DNA of 64,000 nt. Source: RH-AL1 sp965277735 (GTDB taxonomy: Bacteria > Pseudomonadota > Alphaproteobacteria > Rhizobiales > Beijerinckiaceae). Below, piece by piece: positions 32,857 to 41,720 of the stretch. Where the stretch lies: NCBI GenBank assembly GCA_965277735.1, contig CBDIDO010000003.1:868001-932000 (forward strand), read 5' to 3'. Under the pieces are notes generated by a model. That model was given only the letters and a program-made list of their open reading frames with translations. It did no database searches and was not told the origin of the DNA. The first letter of the stretch is position 1. Every line of letters begins with the position of its first letter. Made by a program: the position numbers and the translations under genes.

Positions 32857-34515
32857 TTACGCCGCCTCGCCCACGTTGGTCTCGGCCTCGGTCGTCTCGG
32901 TGTCGCCCTCGTCGTCGCCTTCGGCCTCGTCGGCCTTGGTGCGGCGCGGGCCCTTCTGCAGCTGGCTGTCGATCACCTTCAGCGCCTCGGTGTCGGTCAG
33001 CTTCTGCACCACGGAGAGCTCGCGGGCCATCCGGTCGAGCGCCGCCTCGTAGAGCTGACGCTCGGAGTAGGACTGCTCGGGCTGCGCGTCGGAGCGATAG
33101 AGGTCGCGCACGACCTCGGCGATCGCGACGAGGTCGCCGGAGTTGATCTTCGCCTCGTATTCCTGCGCGCGGCGCGACCACATCGTGCGCTTGACGCGCG
33201 CGCGGCCGGTGAGCGTGTCGAGCGCACGCTTCATGACGGCGGCGTCGGCGAGCTTGCGCATGCCGACGCTCGCCGCCTTCGGCAGCGGCACTTTGAGGAT
33301 CATCTTGTCCTTGATGAAGGACACGACGAACAGTTCGAGCTTGTAGCCGGCGACGACCTGCTCCTCGACAGCGATGATCTCGCCGACGCCATGCGCCGGA
33401 TAGACGATGTACTCGCCGGTCTTGAACGTCGGCGCCTTGCCGGTCGGCTTCGGCCGGGCGGCGAGGGCCGACGGGCGCTGCGGCATCATCGGACGCATGG
33501 GCGCGACCGCAACCGGCGCGGGAGCCGGCGCCTCGGCGGCGGCCGAAGCCGCGGCAGGCGCCGCGCGCTCGTCGACGGTCTTCTTCGCGTTGTTGTCAGC
33601 CACCTGCTTGTCAGCCACTTGGACCACACCTTTCAAAGCATCGACAGTTTCGGAGGCAGGCGTCGGCTTCGCGGCCGACGTCATCTTCTTGCGCGCCGCA
33701 ACGAAGGCCGCGGCCGCGTGACGGGTAGCGCTCGACTTGACGGGGCTCGGCTTGGCAGCCGATTTCGTCGAGGTCTTGACGCCGGCGGAGGCCGACGACG
33801 GCGTCGTCGGCTTGGCCGCGGCTGCGCTCTTCGTCTTCGGGGTCGCGATTGCGTCCGCGGCGTTCTTCTTGGTGGGCATCGTCGCCTTTCGTTCGGTCGG
33901 AGCGGCGGCCTTCGGGGCCGCCGTGTTGGTGGAAATCGTGGTCGCCTTCGGCGCGGGCTTGGCAGCCTTCGCCGGCGGCGTGCTTGTCTTCGCCGGGGCC
34001 TTGGCGGCCGCCGGCTTGGCAGTGCTCTTGGCGGCGCTCTTTGTGACTTTGGCGACCGTGCCGGACGCCTTGGCCTTGCTCGCCGTCGCTTTGCTCGTCG
34101 CCTTGGTCTTCTCGACCTTGGACGTCGTCTTCGCTGTCGTTCGGGCCGTCGTCGCGGCGGGGCTCTTCGCCGCCGTCCGGGCGCGGGCCGTCGTAGCAGC
34201 CGTCTTCGCGCGGGCCGGAGGCGCCTTGGTCGCGCTGGCGCGCTTCACGGACGCCGCCGGCTGCGCGGCCGTCCGTGCCGCAGCCCTTGACGCGGCCACA
34301 GGCTTGACGCTACGCGCTGATGACTTGGAAGTGGTCTTTGCTTTGACCGAAGCCGCTCTCGCGGTCGCAGGTTTGGCAGTCGTCTTCGAGGTCACCGACT
34401 TGGAAGTCACCGGCTTCGATGCCTTGGCCGAGGCCGTTTTGGTCGCGGCGGTCTTGCCCGACACGGCTTTCGCCGGCTTGCGGTCCCGCGCGGCGGGCTT
34501 GGTTCTCGGCGACAT
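32857..34515 (-). CDS. carD: CarD-family RNA polymerase-binding regulator with a long histone-H1-like N-terminal tail
   Basis: 552 residues. The C-terminal about 170 (from residue 360) are a normal CarD: FKTGEYIVYPAHGVGEI, LELFVVSFIKDKMILKVPLP, MWSRRAQEYEAKINSGDL and ELSVVQKLTDTEALKVIDSQ; it binds the RNA polymerase beta lobe and stabilises open complexes at rRNA and other promoters. Residues 1-350 are Ala/Lys/Thr/Ser/Pro-rich with TTSK, KSAAK and PAKAAKPAPK units like eukaryotic H1 or bacterial HupB tails, probably disordered and DNA-binding. Usual alphaproteobacterial CarD lacks this. ATG at 34515 behind AGGAGAGG; one frame without stops, so the fusion is real. Downstream of fdxA on the same strand. 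Confidence 0.93.
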   Translation of the reverse strand: MSPRTKPAARDRKPAKAVSGKTAATKTASAKASKPVTSKSVTSKTTAKPATARAASVKAKTTSKSSARSVKPVAASRAAARTAAQPAASVKRASATKAPPARAKTAATTARARTAAKSPAATTARTTAKTTSKVEKTKATSKATASKAKASGTVAKVTKSAAKSTAKPAAAKAPAKTSTPPAKAAKPAPKATTISTNTAAPKAAAPTERKATMPTKKNAADAIATPKTKSAAAAKPTTPSSASAGVKTSTKSAAKPSPVKSSATRHAAAAFVAARKKMTSAAKPTPASETVDALKGVVQVADKQVADNNAKKTVDERAAPAAASAAAEAPAPAPVAVAPMRPMMPQRPSALAARPKPTGKAPTFKTGEYIVYPAHGVGEIIAVEEQVVAGYKLELFVVSFIKDKMILKVPLPKAASVGMRKLADAAVMKRALDTLTGRARVKRTMWSRRAQEYEAKINSGDLVAIAEVVRDLYRSDAQPEQSYSERQLYEAALDRMARELSVVQKLTDTEALKVIDSQLQKGPRRTKADEAEGDDEGDTETTEAETNVGEAA

Positions 34516-34842
34516 GAGCGCCTCTCCTGAGATCGGACGGCTTAGGAGCGTGATCGAATAAGACGTGCCGCGAGGGCGTCAGGGCACGTCTTGATCACGC
34601 CGGTCTAAGCGGCGCCGTTTTGGGAAATTCGACCGCTTACCGGCGCTGCTCCACCCCGCGCGGCGAAGAAGCCGGGCAGGTGGTGGAGATTTGCAGGATA
34701 TCGGTCATTAACTAACCGGTATCACACAATCGGCTGAAAATCAATGAATCCGGGCGGTTGGCCGCCGTTCACCCGGCGAATAGTTAACGCCGACGTGATG
34801 TAAAACCTGAAATTGCGCAAAAAATGATCTTGCCGGGAGGGC
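34516..34842. other. carD upstream region
   Basis: 327 bp without a gene. Contains an AT-richer core around 34700-34830 (TTAACTAACC, AGTTAACGCC, TGATGTAAAACC) likely to hold the carD promoter, and a GC-rich part near 34650. No clear terminator for fdxA was found, so carD may also be transcribed from fdxA. Confidence 0.4.
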
Positions 34843-35178
34843 TCAGTCGCCTTCGCCCGGGTTCGGCGAGAAGTCTGCGAGCTTGCCGTCCTTGCCGTCC
34901 ATTGCCTTGGCGTCCGGCAGGGGATCGCGCTTCTTGGTTAGATTCGGCCAGCTCTTGGCCATGTCGAGGTTGAGCTTCAGCCAATCCTCGAGACCTTTTG
35001 ACGTATCGGGCTTGATCGCCTCGGCGGGGCATTCCGGCTCGCAGACGCCACAGTCGATGCATTCGTCGGGATGGATGACGAGCATGTTCTCGCCCTCGTA
35101 GAAGCAGTCGACCGGACACACCTCGACGCAGTCGGTGTACTTGCACTTGATGCAATTCTCGACGACCACATACGTCAT
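34843..35178 (-). CDS. fdxA: Seven-iron ferredoxin FdxA
   Basis: 111 residues. First cluster region VVVENCIKCKYTDCVEVCPV with cysteines 9, 12, 17 and 21; second CIDCGVCEPECPAEA with 40, 43, 46 and 50. The C9/C17/C50 arrangement fits a [3Fe-4S] plus [4Fe-4S] ferredoxin. The long C-terminal extension (DWLKLNLDMAKSWPNLTKK) is that of Azotobacter FdI/alphaproteobacterial FdxA. Electron carrier in the cytosol. The S4-fdxA-carD order is conserved in Hyphomicrobiales. Confidence 0.97.
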   Translation of the reverse strand: MTYVVVENCIKCKYTDCVEVCPVDCFYEGENMLVIHPDECIDCGVCEPECPAEAIKPDTSKGLEDWLKLNLDMAKSWPNLTKKRDPLPDAKAMDGKDGKLADFSPNPGEGD

Positions 35179-35288
35179 TGATTGATCCTTCCCGGCCGAG
35201 CACGGCCGGCTCCGCGTCTGCCAGATGGGGTTGAGGTTTTCGGCTTGCTATTCGCTTCGTGACCGCAAGGCAAGCGGAGGCGGGTGCG

Positions 35289-35573
35289 TCACGCGCAGCT
35301 CGTCTTTTGCTCGTTCAGGTCCCGGTAGAGCAGCCGGGCTTCCTTGAAGGGACCGCGACGTTCGCCGAGCGCCGCGACCTCGAGCACGCGGACCTCACGA
35401 TCGAGCGCGATAGTGAGCACGTCGCCGATGCCGATCGGCTTGGCGGAGCCAGCCCCCCTCTGGCCGTTCACCCTCACGTGCCCCCCCTCGACGAGCTTCG
35501 CGGCTAGGCTGCGGCTCTTCACGACGCGGGCGAACCAGATCCATCGGTCGAGACGCTGCCTGTCGTGCTCCAT
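35289..35573 (-). CDS. S4-domain RNA-binding protein (Hsp15/HslR-like)
   Basis: 94 residues. RQRLDRWIWFARVVKSRSLA and LVEGGHVRVNGQR form the S4 fold seen in Hsp15, which rescues stalled 50S subunits carrying nascent chains; the basic tail follows. ATG at 35573 with GAGAGG close in front. The first 55 bases overlap the end of the GNAT gene on the same strand in another frame. Lies upstream of fdxA and carD. Confidence 0.88.
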   Translation of the reverse strand: MEHDRQRLDRWIWFARVVKSRSLAAKLVEGGHVRVNGQRGAGSAKPIGIGDVLTIALDREVRVLEVAALGERRGPFKEARLLYRDLNEQKTSCA

Positions 35574-36823
35574 TGCCTCTCGGGTCCGTCCTTGCGCTCC
35601 GGTCGCGCTTTGCCTTTTCGACGGCGGGCAAGGGCGCGCAAGCCGAGCACCAGGGCCTTTGCCCGGGCGCGTCCCGCGATCGCCAGCCGCTCGATGGTAT
35701 AAACGGCGCGGAACGACGCGGGTTCGTCGGGATGCAGGTCGACCATGACATCGACGAGCGCCAGGCGGTCCGGCCATACGCGGTCGATCATCGGATGGTC
35801 GGGCGCGGCGCAGGAATCCGTGAGGCGCACGCCGCGATCAGCAAGCTGCATCTCGGTGAGCTCGAGCGTCAGCTGGACGCCGGGCGACAGCGCCGCGTAG
35901 CGCTCGTCGAAGGCGGTCTTCCAGAAATGCGCGCGCCCGTGCGAGGTCACGACGATCCCCATCGCGACCGGGCGCCCGTCGATCTCCAGGGAATCGATGC
36001 GACACTTGCCGTCCTCGGCCATCAGCCGGGTCATGCTGCGCGTGAAGGTGGCGAGACCGGCATCCTCGAGCAGCGCGTTGCCGTGGGTGCCCTTCCAGCT
36101 GTTGAACTCGAGCGCCAGGAAACGCTCCGTCGCGTGCTTGATCTCGGTCGGTGTCGCGGCGCTCGAATAGGTGCGGTCGCCGCAATCGGCCAGCCGGCGT
36201 CGGAGCCGGCGCGATTCCTTGCGCCGCTTAGCCGAGCGGAAGCTCGCGACCGTCGTCACGGCGGCGGGTTCGCGGGCGTGCAGGCAAGCGCGGCGGTGCT
36301 CGCCGAGCATATGGCCCGTCGTGCCGAGCGTCGGCTCGATCAGGCGCTGGAAGAAGAGGCCGTCGCGGGGGATCCGGCGCAGCCGAAGTGCGAGGCGGGC
36401 GTGGCCGGCGCCGAGCCAGTCGAGCAGGGTTTTCCACGCCGCATCGGCGAGCTCGCGGTCGAGCAAGGGCTGGCCGAGGCAGATCTGTTCGTGGGCGAAG
36501 CCGCGCGCGACCCGGTCACCCGGCACGATCCGCTTGGAGATCGGCAGCAGCCCGACGAGCCGGCCGAACGAGGTCGTGTCGCTCTCCTGCCAGACAAGGA
36601 TGAAGAGCGGGCGCTGCGACGGCCCGATGTGCTGCACCAGCGGCAGCGCGAAAGCCGGATCGAGAAAGATGTTGGGATCGAGGGCCTCGTCTGCGAGGCG
36701 GGCCCAGGCCTCCTGGTAGCCGAGCAGCGTGCGCAGGTCCGCCTGCTCGACGGTGAGGCGAGGGAGCAAGCTCGACGCTTCGTCGTCCGGCGGCTCGGCA
36801 ACGAGCACGTCGGGCAGCGTCAC
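35519..36823 (-). CDS. GNAT-fold (CelD/BcsL-like, Acetyltransf_6) protein
   Basis: About 434 residues. LLGYQEAWARLADEALDPNI and FLDPAFALPLVQHI begin the first half of the double GNAT fold; SFRSAKRRKESRRLRRRLAD, then FLALEFNSWKGTHGNALLED and DSLEIDGRPVAMGIVVTSHG, HFWKTAFDERYAALSPGVQL are typical of the CelD/FemAB-related group, thought to transfer acyl or aminoacyl groups to polysaccharide. The start is unclear: GTG 36823 (AGGA near) is chosen, while the frame stays open to GTG 36979. The Arg/Lys-rich C-terminus overlaps the S4 gene by 55 bases. Substrate unknown. Confidence 0.8.
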   Translation of the reverse strand: MTLPDVLVAEPPDDEASSLLPRLTVEQADLRTLLGYQEAWARLADEALDPNIFLDPAFALPLVQHIGPSQRPLFILVWQESDTTSFGRLVGLLPISKRIVPGDRVARGFAHEQICLGQPLLDRELADAAWKTLLDWLGAGHARLALRLRRIPRDGLFFQRLIEPTLGTTGHMLGEHRRACLHAREPAAVTTVASFRSAKRRKESRRLRRRLADCGDRTYSSAATPTEIKHATERFLALEFNSWKGTHGNALLEDAGLATFTRSMTRLMAEDGKCRIDSLEIDGRPVAMGIVVTSHGRAHFWKTAFDERYAALSPGVQLTLELTEMQLADRGVRLTDSCAAPDHPMIDRVWPDRLALVDVMVDLHPDEPASFRAVYTIERLAIAGRARAKALVLGLRALARRRKGKARPERKDGPERQWSTTGSVSTDGSGSPAS

Positions 36824-37015
36824 ATCATCCTCGACGGTCCAGCACCGTGATGCGTCCAAACGAGCCGCCTCTCCCGGTAGTGCGCTCCAAATCGACACAG
36901 GGCACCCGCGATTTCCTCGGCAAGTGAGGATGCCAACAAGATGCGCGCCAAACCTTGATCCGCGTTTACGCAGCGGCACCTCAAGCTTAACGCGGTGAAG
37001 AAAGTCTGACGGGAA

Positions 37016-38164
37016 TCAGGCCAATAGGCCGCCCGGTGCAGGCGCCAGCGGGTTGGCCGCGCTGGGGTCGGCCCGGTCCACGCCCGGCTCGCCGGCGGCC
37101 GCCGACCAGAGGCCCGCGACGAAGGCCTCGTCGAGATCCTGCACAATGAAGACCATGCGCGTCCCATGGTCGTCGTCGGGCCAGGCGTCGAGGCGCTGCA
37201 GAGGGTGGACGACGTGCTGGACGGCGTGCGCCACCGCGGGCCGCGCGGGATCGTCGGCGAGCGCGACGAGGCCTTTGAAGCGCAAGAGCCGTGCGCCGTG
37301 CGCCGAGACGAGCAGATCGAGGAACAGCGACAGCGCCGTCGGCGAGACCGGCCGCGGCCATCGCAGGCTGAACGAGCGGATGCGCGAATCGTGGCGGTTC
37401 ACATCATGGTGATGGTGGTCGTGGTCGTGGTCGTGGCCATGGCCATGGCTGACGTGCCCGGCCTCGTGCGCCTCGGCGGCGAGCCAGGCCGCCGCATCCG
37501 CCCCGCGTGCGACAGGATCGTATGACACGCCGCCGAGCAGGTTGGCGACGCTGGCCGTTTCGGCTGGAAGTAGCGGTGCGCCGGGATTGAGCCGGGCGAG
37601 GCGGTCGCGGAGCGCTGTTGTGTCTCGGGCGAGATCGGCCTTGGAGAGGACCAGGCGGTCGGCCATCGCGACCTGCTTCACAGCTTCCTGGTGCGCGTCG
37701 AGCGTGGCGGCGCCGAGGACCGCGTCGACGAGGGCGACGACCGCCTGCAGGCGGAAGCGCAGCCGCAGGTAGGGATGCGCCATCACCGTGTGCAGCACGG
37801 GCGCGGGGTCGGCGAGGCCCGTGGTCTCGATCAGCACGCGCGTGAACGGCGTCATGCGGCCGTTGTCGCGGGCGCGCAGCGCGTCCTCGAGCGTAGCGAC
37901 GAGATCGCCGCGGATCGAGCAGCAGAGGCAGCCCGAGGTCATCACCAGCATGTCGCCGTCGACGCGCTCGACGAGATGGTGGTCGAGGCCGACCGAGCCG
38001 AACTCGTTGATCAGGACCAGCGTGTCGGAGAGCGCGGGATCGCGCAGCAGGCGATTGAGCAGCGTGGTCTTGCCCGCACCGAGAAAGCCGGTGACGACGA
38101 CGAGGTCGAACGGCGGCGGCGGTCGCCGCACGTGCGCTGCGGCTGGGGTCTCGTCAGCTGGCAT
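37016..38164 (-). CDS. CobW/COG0523-family GTPase (metal chaperone)
   Basis: 382 residues. Walker A GFLGAGKTT (26-34), the metal motif GCLCC (C79, C81, C82), SKADL (NKxD variant) and the C-terminal CobW domain. A His-rich stretch (HGHGHDHDHDHHHH, near residue 250) between the domains binds metal. Such GTPases deliver zinc or cobalt to client enzymes. Start ATG at 38164 overlaps the upstream D,D-carboxypeptidase stop by 11 bases. cobS/cobT lie 4 kb away but there is no Zur box or riboswitch in sight, so the metal remains open. Confidence 0.9.
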   Translation of the reverse strand: MPADETPAAAHVRRPPPPFDLVVVTGFLGAGKTTLLNRLLRDPALSDTLVLINEFGSVGLDHHLVERVDGDMLVMTSGCLCCSIRGDLVATLEDALRARDNGRMTPFTRVLIETTGLADPAPVLHTVMAHPYLRLRFRLQAVVALVDAVLGAATLDAHQEAVKQVAMADRLVLSKADLARDTTALRDRLARLNPGAPLLPAETASVANLLGGVSYDPVARGADAAAWLAAEAHEAGHVSHGHGHDHDHDHHHHDVNRHDSRIRSFSLRWPRPVSPTALSLFLDLLVSAHGARLLRFKGLVALADDPARPAVAHAVQHVVHPLQRLDAWPDDDHGTRMVFIVQDLDEAFVAGLWSAAAGEPGVDRADPSAANPLAPAPGGLLA

Positions 38165-39461
38165 TGGGCTTCTTCACCTTGGCTGCGGCGTCGTGCGGCA
38201 CCTTGGCGGGTGTCTGGGTCTTGCCGACCCCGCCGGCGGCGCGTTGCTTGCCCGGGCGCTTCTTCGCCGCCGCGTCGGCGGTCATGGGCTTGGTCGCGGT
38301 CCCCATCGGGGCATGCGGGGCGCGCGGCTGCGCCACCACCCCGTGGTAGCCGGGGTCGGCGCCGATCCGCACGGACAACGGGGTGAAGACAGGCGGCGGC
38401 AGGGCGGCGATGCGCGCGGCCACGCCGGTGTTGGGCGCCGCGGGCGCCTTGAGAAGCGCATTGTCCGGATTGGCCAGCGCCGCGATGCCGGCCGACGCCG
38501 ACAAAGGTAAGTCGAGCTGCGCGACCTCGGCCTCGAAGTCGGCGGTCACGGGGCCGTCCTTGGCGCAGACCTGATCGTGCAGGTCCGGTGGGGCGGCCTC
38601 GGTCGATGCCGGTAACAACAGGATCGAGCCGCGCGGCTGGTCGATCCCGGCGAAGCCTCGGTCGAGCAGGTCGACGACCATCTCGTTGCGCAGGTCCGCC
38701 GTCGGGCCGCCGAGCACGACAACGATGAGCCGGCGGCCGCCGCGGAAGGCGGTAGCGACCAGGTTCCAGCCGGCGGCGCAGGTGTAGCCCGTCTTCATCC
38801 CGTCCATGCCGGGATAGCGCCCGAGCAGCACATTCGTGTTCTGGATGCGCTTCTTGCCCAGCGCCAATTCGCCGATGTCGAAGAGCTTCGCCTCTTCGGG
38901 AAACTCGATCAGCAGCGCGCGGGCGACGAGCGCCAGGTCGCGCGCCGAGGCATAATGGTCGGGCGCGGACAGGCCGTTCGGATTGACGAAATGCGACTCG
39001 TGCATGTCGAGATGCGCGGCGGCGCGGTTCATGTCGTCGGCGAACGCCTCGACCGAGCCGGAGACGCCCTCGGCGATCGTGATGGCGATGTCGTTGGGCG
39101 ATTCCACCATCAGCATCTTCAGCGCGTTCTCGAGCGTCACCTGCGTGCCGGCGGGGAAGCCCATATGCGCCGGCGGCATCTTGTGCGCGCGGGCCGAGAC
39201 GACGAGCGGCGTGTTCATCGCGATCTTGTGGTCGCGGACCGCGGAGAGCGCGACGTAGACCGTCATCAGCTTGGTGGTGGAGGCGGGAAACCAGGGCTGC
39301 GTCGCATCGCGCGCGTAGAGGACGTCGCCTGTCGCAAAATCCATCGTCAGCGCCGGCGTCGCCAGGGCGCGCGACGGGCCGAGTGTCGCGAGGCAGATCA
39401 GGATCGACGAGACCAGCCGCCGGCGCCGCATCGCGCCGGACGACCGTTCAATTGGTGGCAT
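38154..39461 (-). CDS. D-alanyl-D-alanine carboxypeptidase (S11), copy A
   Basis: 435 residues from ATG 39461 (or 39431). Signal peptide MRRRRLVSSILICLATLGPS before RALA-TPA. S11 motifs: PASTTKLM (SxxK), SPND (SxN) and MKTGYTCAAGWN (KTG). The enzyme trims the terminal D-Ala from peptidoglycan stem peptides in the periplasm. The C-terminal 150 residues have a short SPOR-free Pro/Ala/Lys-rich tail. Its ATG overlaps the copy B stop by 14 bases; the CobW gene follows with an 11-bp overlap. Copy B is a tandem paralogue with near-identical catalytic domain. Confidence 0.92.
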   Translation of the reverse strand: MPPIERSSGAMRRRRLVSSILICLATLGPSRALATPALTMDFATGDVLYARDATQPWFPASTTKLMTVYVALSAVRDHKIAMNTPLVVSARAHKMPPAHMGFPAGTQVTLENALKMLMVESPNDIAITIAEGVSGSVEAFADDMNRAAAHLDMHESHFVNPNGLSAPDHYASARDLALVARALLIEFPEEAKLFDIGELALGKKRIQNTNVLLGRYPGMDGMKTGYTCAAGWNLVATAFRGGRRLIVVVLGGPTADLRNEMVVDLLDRGFAGIDQPRGSILLLPASTEAAPPDLHDQVCAKDGPVTADFEAEVAQLDLPLSASAGIAALANPDNALLKAPAAPNTGVAARIAALPPPVFTPLSVRIGADPGYHGVVAQPRAPHAPMGTATKPMTADAAAKKRPGKQRAAGGVGKTQTPAKVPHDAAAKVKKPNAS

Positions 39462-41124
39462 CGGCCTTTGACTTGGCCCTGGCGACCTTCTTCGGTTCCG
39501 GCTTCTTGGCGACAACCTTGTGCGGCTTGTCGGCTTTCTTGGCCTCGACCTTCTTGGCCTCGACCTTCTTCGGCTCGGCCTTCTTGGCAACGGTCTTCTT
39601 GCCGTGGCCGTTGCCCTTGTCTTTGGCCGCATCGCCGCCGTCGCCGATCTCGCGCTGCTTGTCGGCCGTCTTGCCATGTGCTGCAGCGTGCGGCTTGGCT
39701 TTCGCGCTGGCTTTCTTCGGCTCGGGGTCGTTGGGGGCTTCGTTCCCGCCCTCGGCACCGGCGAGGATCTTCGTCTTCGGTGCCTCTGCGGCGGCCTTCA
39801 TGGTGACGCGGCCGCGGCGCGGGACCCGCGCGAACTTGCCGCGACGTCCGCGCAACGGCAGCGCCGTCGGATCGACCTGCAGCGGCGAGAGGCCGACGAC
39901 GGGCTGAATCGTCGGGGCGGCGTAGGCCTCGGCCGTGATGGGCGGCGTGCTGGTGCCGATCGGCGTATTGGCCGCACGCGCCTCGGCGACGACGCCGGTG
40001 TAGCCCGGGTCGGCGCCGATGCGGACCGGGACGGGATCGAAGACCGGCGGCGGCATCGTCGAGATGCGCTCCGCCGTCGGCGCCCCCGCACTCACGGGGG
40101 CCTGGGCAGCCGAGCCGAACAGCATCGCGCCGGCCGGGTTGAGGGCGGAGAGCCCGATGCCGGTGCTGCCGCCCGGCTGCAGCGGCTGGTCGAGCTGCTC
40201 GACCTCGGACTGGAACTGCGCGATCAGCCGCCCGCGAGCGCCCGAGCAGATGGGACCATGCATATCCGGCGGGTCGCCACCAACGGAGGCCAGGGACAGG
40301 ACCGAGCCGCTCGGGCGATCGACATTGGCGAAGGCACGGTCGAACAACGCAGCGATTTTTTGCGTCCGCGTCGGGACGGACGGCGCGCCGAACACGATGG
40401 CGACGATGCGACGCCCGTCGCGGAAGGCGCTGGCGACGACGTTGAAGCCGGCGGCGCAGGTGAAGCCCGTCTTCATGCCGTCGGCGCCGGGGTAGCGGCC
40501 GAGCAGATTGTTGTGGTTCGGGATCAGCTCGGCGCCGAGCGAAAGCTCGCCGAGGTTGAAGAGGCCCGCTTCGTCGGGAAACTCGGTGTAGAGCGCGCGC
40601 GCCAGGATCGCCATGTCGCGCACCGAGGAATAATGGTCCGATGCCGGCAACCCATTCGGGTTGACGAAATGAGATTCGCGCATGCCGAGCTGCGCGGCAG
40701 CGCGGTTCATGTCGTCGGCGAAGCCCTCGACCGAGCCGCCGATGCCCTCGGCGACGGTGATCGCGACATCGTTGGCCGAGCGCACCATCAGCATCTTCAG
40801 CGCGTTTTCGAGCGTCACCTGCGTGCCGACGGCAAAGCCCATCTTCGACGGCGGCATCTTGTGCGCGCGGGCCGAGACGACGAGCGGCGTGTTCATCGCG
40901 ATCTGATGGTCGCGCACCGCGGAGAGCGCGACATAGACCGTCATCAGCTTGGTGGTGGAGGCGGGAAACCACGGCTGCGTGGCGTCCTGCTGATAGAGGA
41001 CATCGCCGGTCGCCACATCCATGGTCAGGGCCGGCGTGGCATCGGCGCGACTGGCGCCAAGGGCCGCGACGCAAACGACCAGGAAGGAGGAGAGAAGCCG
41101 GCGGACGTCGCTAGGTCGGCGCAT
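39448..41124 (-). CDS. D-alanyl-D-alanine carboxypeptidase (S11), copy B with Lys-rich tail
   Basis: 558 residues from ATG 41124 (the TTG just before is unlikely). Signal peptide RRLLSSFLVVCVAALGASRA, then TPALTMDVATGDVLY; PASTTKLM, SAND and MKTGFTCAAGFN are the three catalytic motifs. The last 130 residues are Ala/Lys/Glu-rich with KKVEAKKVEAKKADK and KKPEPKK repeats, H1-like and probably cell-wall or DNA anion binding. Tandem duplicate of copy A; catalytic domains look about 60-70% alike. Copy B is the first gene in the run B-A-cobW. Confidence 0.92.
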   Translation of the reverse strand: MRRPSDVRRLLSSFLVVCVAALGASRADATPALTMDVATGDVLYQQDATQPWFPASTTKLMTVYVALSAVRDHQIAMNTPLVVSARAHKMPPSKMGFAVGTQVTLENALKMLMVRSANDVAITVAEGIGGSVEGFADDMNRAAAQLGMRESHFVNPNGLPASDHYSSVRDMAILARALYTEFPDEAGLFNLGELSLGAELIPNHNNLLGRYPGADGMKTGFTCAAGFNVVASAFRDGRRIVAIVFGAPSVPTRTQKIAALFDRAFANVDRPSGSVLSLASVGGDPPDMHGPICSGARGRLIAQFQSEVEQLDQPLQPGGSTGIGLSALNPAGAMLFGSAAQAPVSAGAPTAERISTMPPPVFDPVPVRIGADPGYTGVVAEARAANTPIGTSTPPITAEAYAAPTIQPVVGLSPLQVDPTALPLRGRRGKFARVPRRGRVTMKAAAEAPKTKILAGAEGGNEAPNDPEPKKASAKAKPHAAAHGKTADKQREIGDGGDAAKDKGNGHGKKTVAKKAEPKKVEAKKVEAKKADKPHKVVAKKPEPKKVARAKSKADATN

Positions 41125-41280
41125 CAAACTTTATCCAACGCTGTCATGACCCTAGCGAAGAGATTTTCAGCTGGGAAGGCCCGTTGCGGTGACTCTGGAG
41201 GCAACGTTGGCGATCGATCGTTGCGCCGCCATCACCCCCTTGGCCCTCATCGCCGCCCTAAGCGGCAGATTCAAGGCGTC

Positions 41281-41580
41281 TCACTCGCCGGGGGCGCGGG
41301 CCTCGATCGCCAAAGCGTGGACGCCGTCCGGCGTCAACTCGTCGGCGAGCAGCGCGTTGATGGCGCGGTGCCGATCGAGCCGGCTCTTGCCGCGGAAGCC
41401 TTCAGAGACCACCTTGATACGGAAATGCGTCTCGCCCAAGCCCTGTGCGCTGCCGGGACGCGACACGACATGCGCATGGCCGGCATGGCGCGCAGACTCG
41501 TCGATCACCTCGAGCGACGATGGCGCTAGAGCTTCGGTGAGCGTCCGCCTCATCTGATCCGCGACGATCCCGTCGGTCAT
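41281..41580 (-). CDS. bolA: BolA family protein
   Basis: 99 residues. LTEALAPSSLEVIDESARHA, GHAHVVSRPG, ETHFRIKVVSEGFRGKSRLDRH and HALAIEAR are BolA motifs; the conserved His in GKSRLDRHR can share an Fe-S cluster with a monothiol glutaredoxin. Cytosolic, iron-sulfur regulation or delivery and cell shape. ATG at 41580. Divergent from the J-domain/cobST genes, as in many alphaproteobacteria. Confidence 0.95.
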   Translation of the reverse strand: MTDGIVADQMRRTLTEALAPSSLEVIDESARHAGHAHVVSRPGSAQGLGETHFRIKVVSEGFRGKSRLDRHRAINALLADELTPDGVHALAIEARAPGE

Positions 41581-41720
41581 GTCGATATCCTTTTGCTGCG
41601 GCGCCTATGCGCCGTGACGTTTGCCGGTTACATGGCGTGCCGAGGCTGGATGTCGCGGCCCGCGTGATCGTGTCGCCTGCCGCTTGATGCCCGTCGAAAC
41701 ACGCCCATAATGCCACGACC

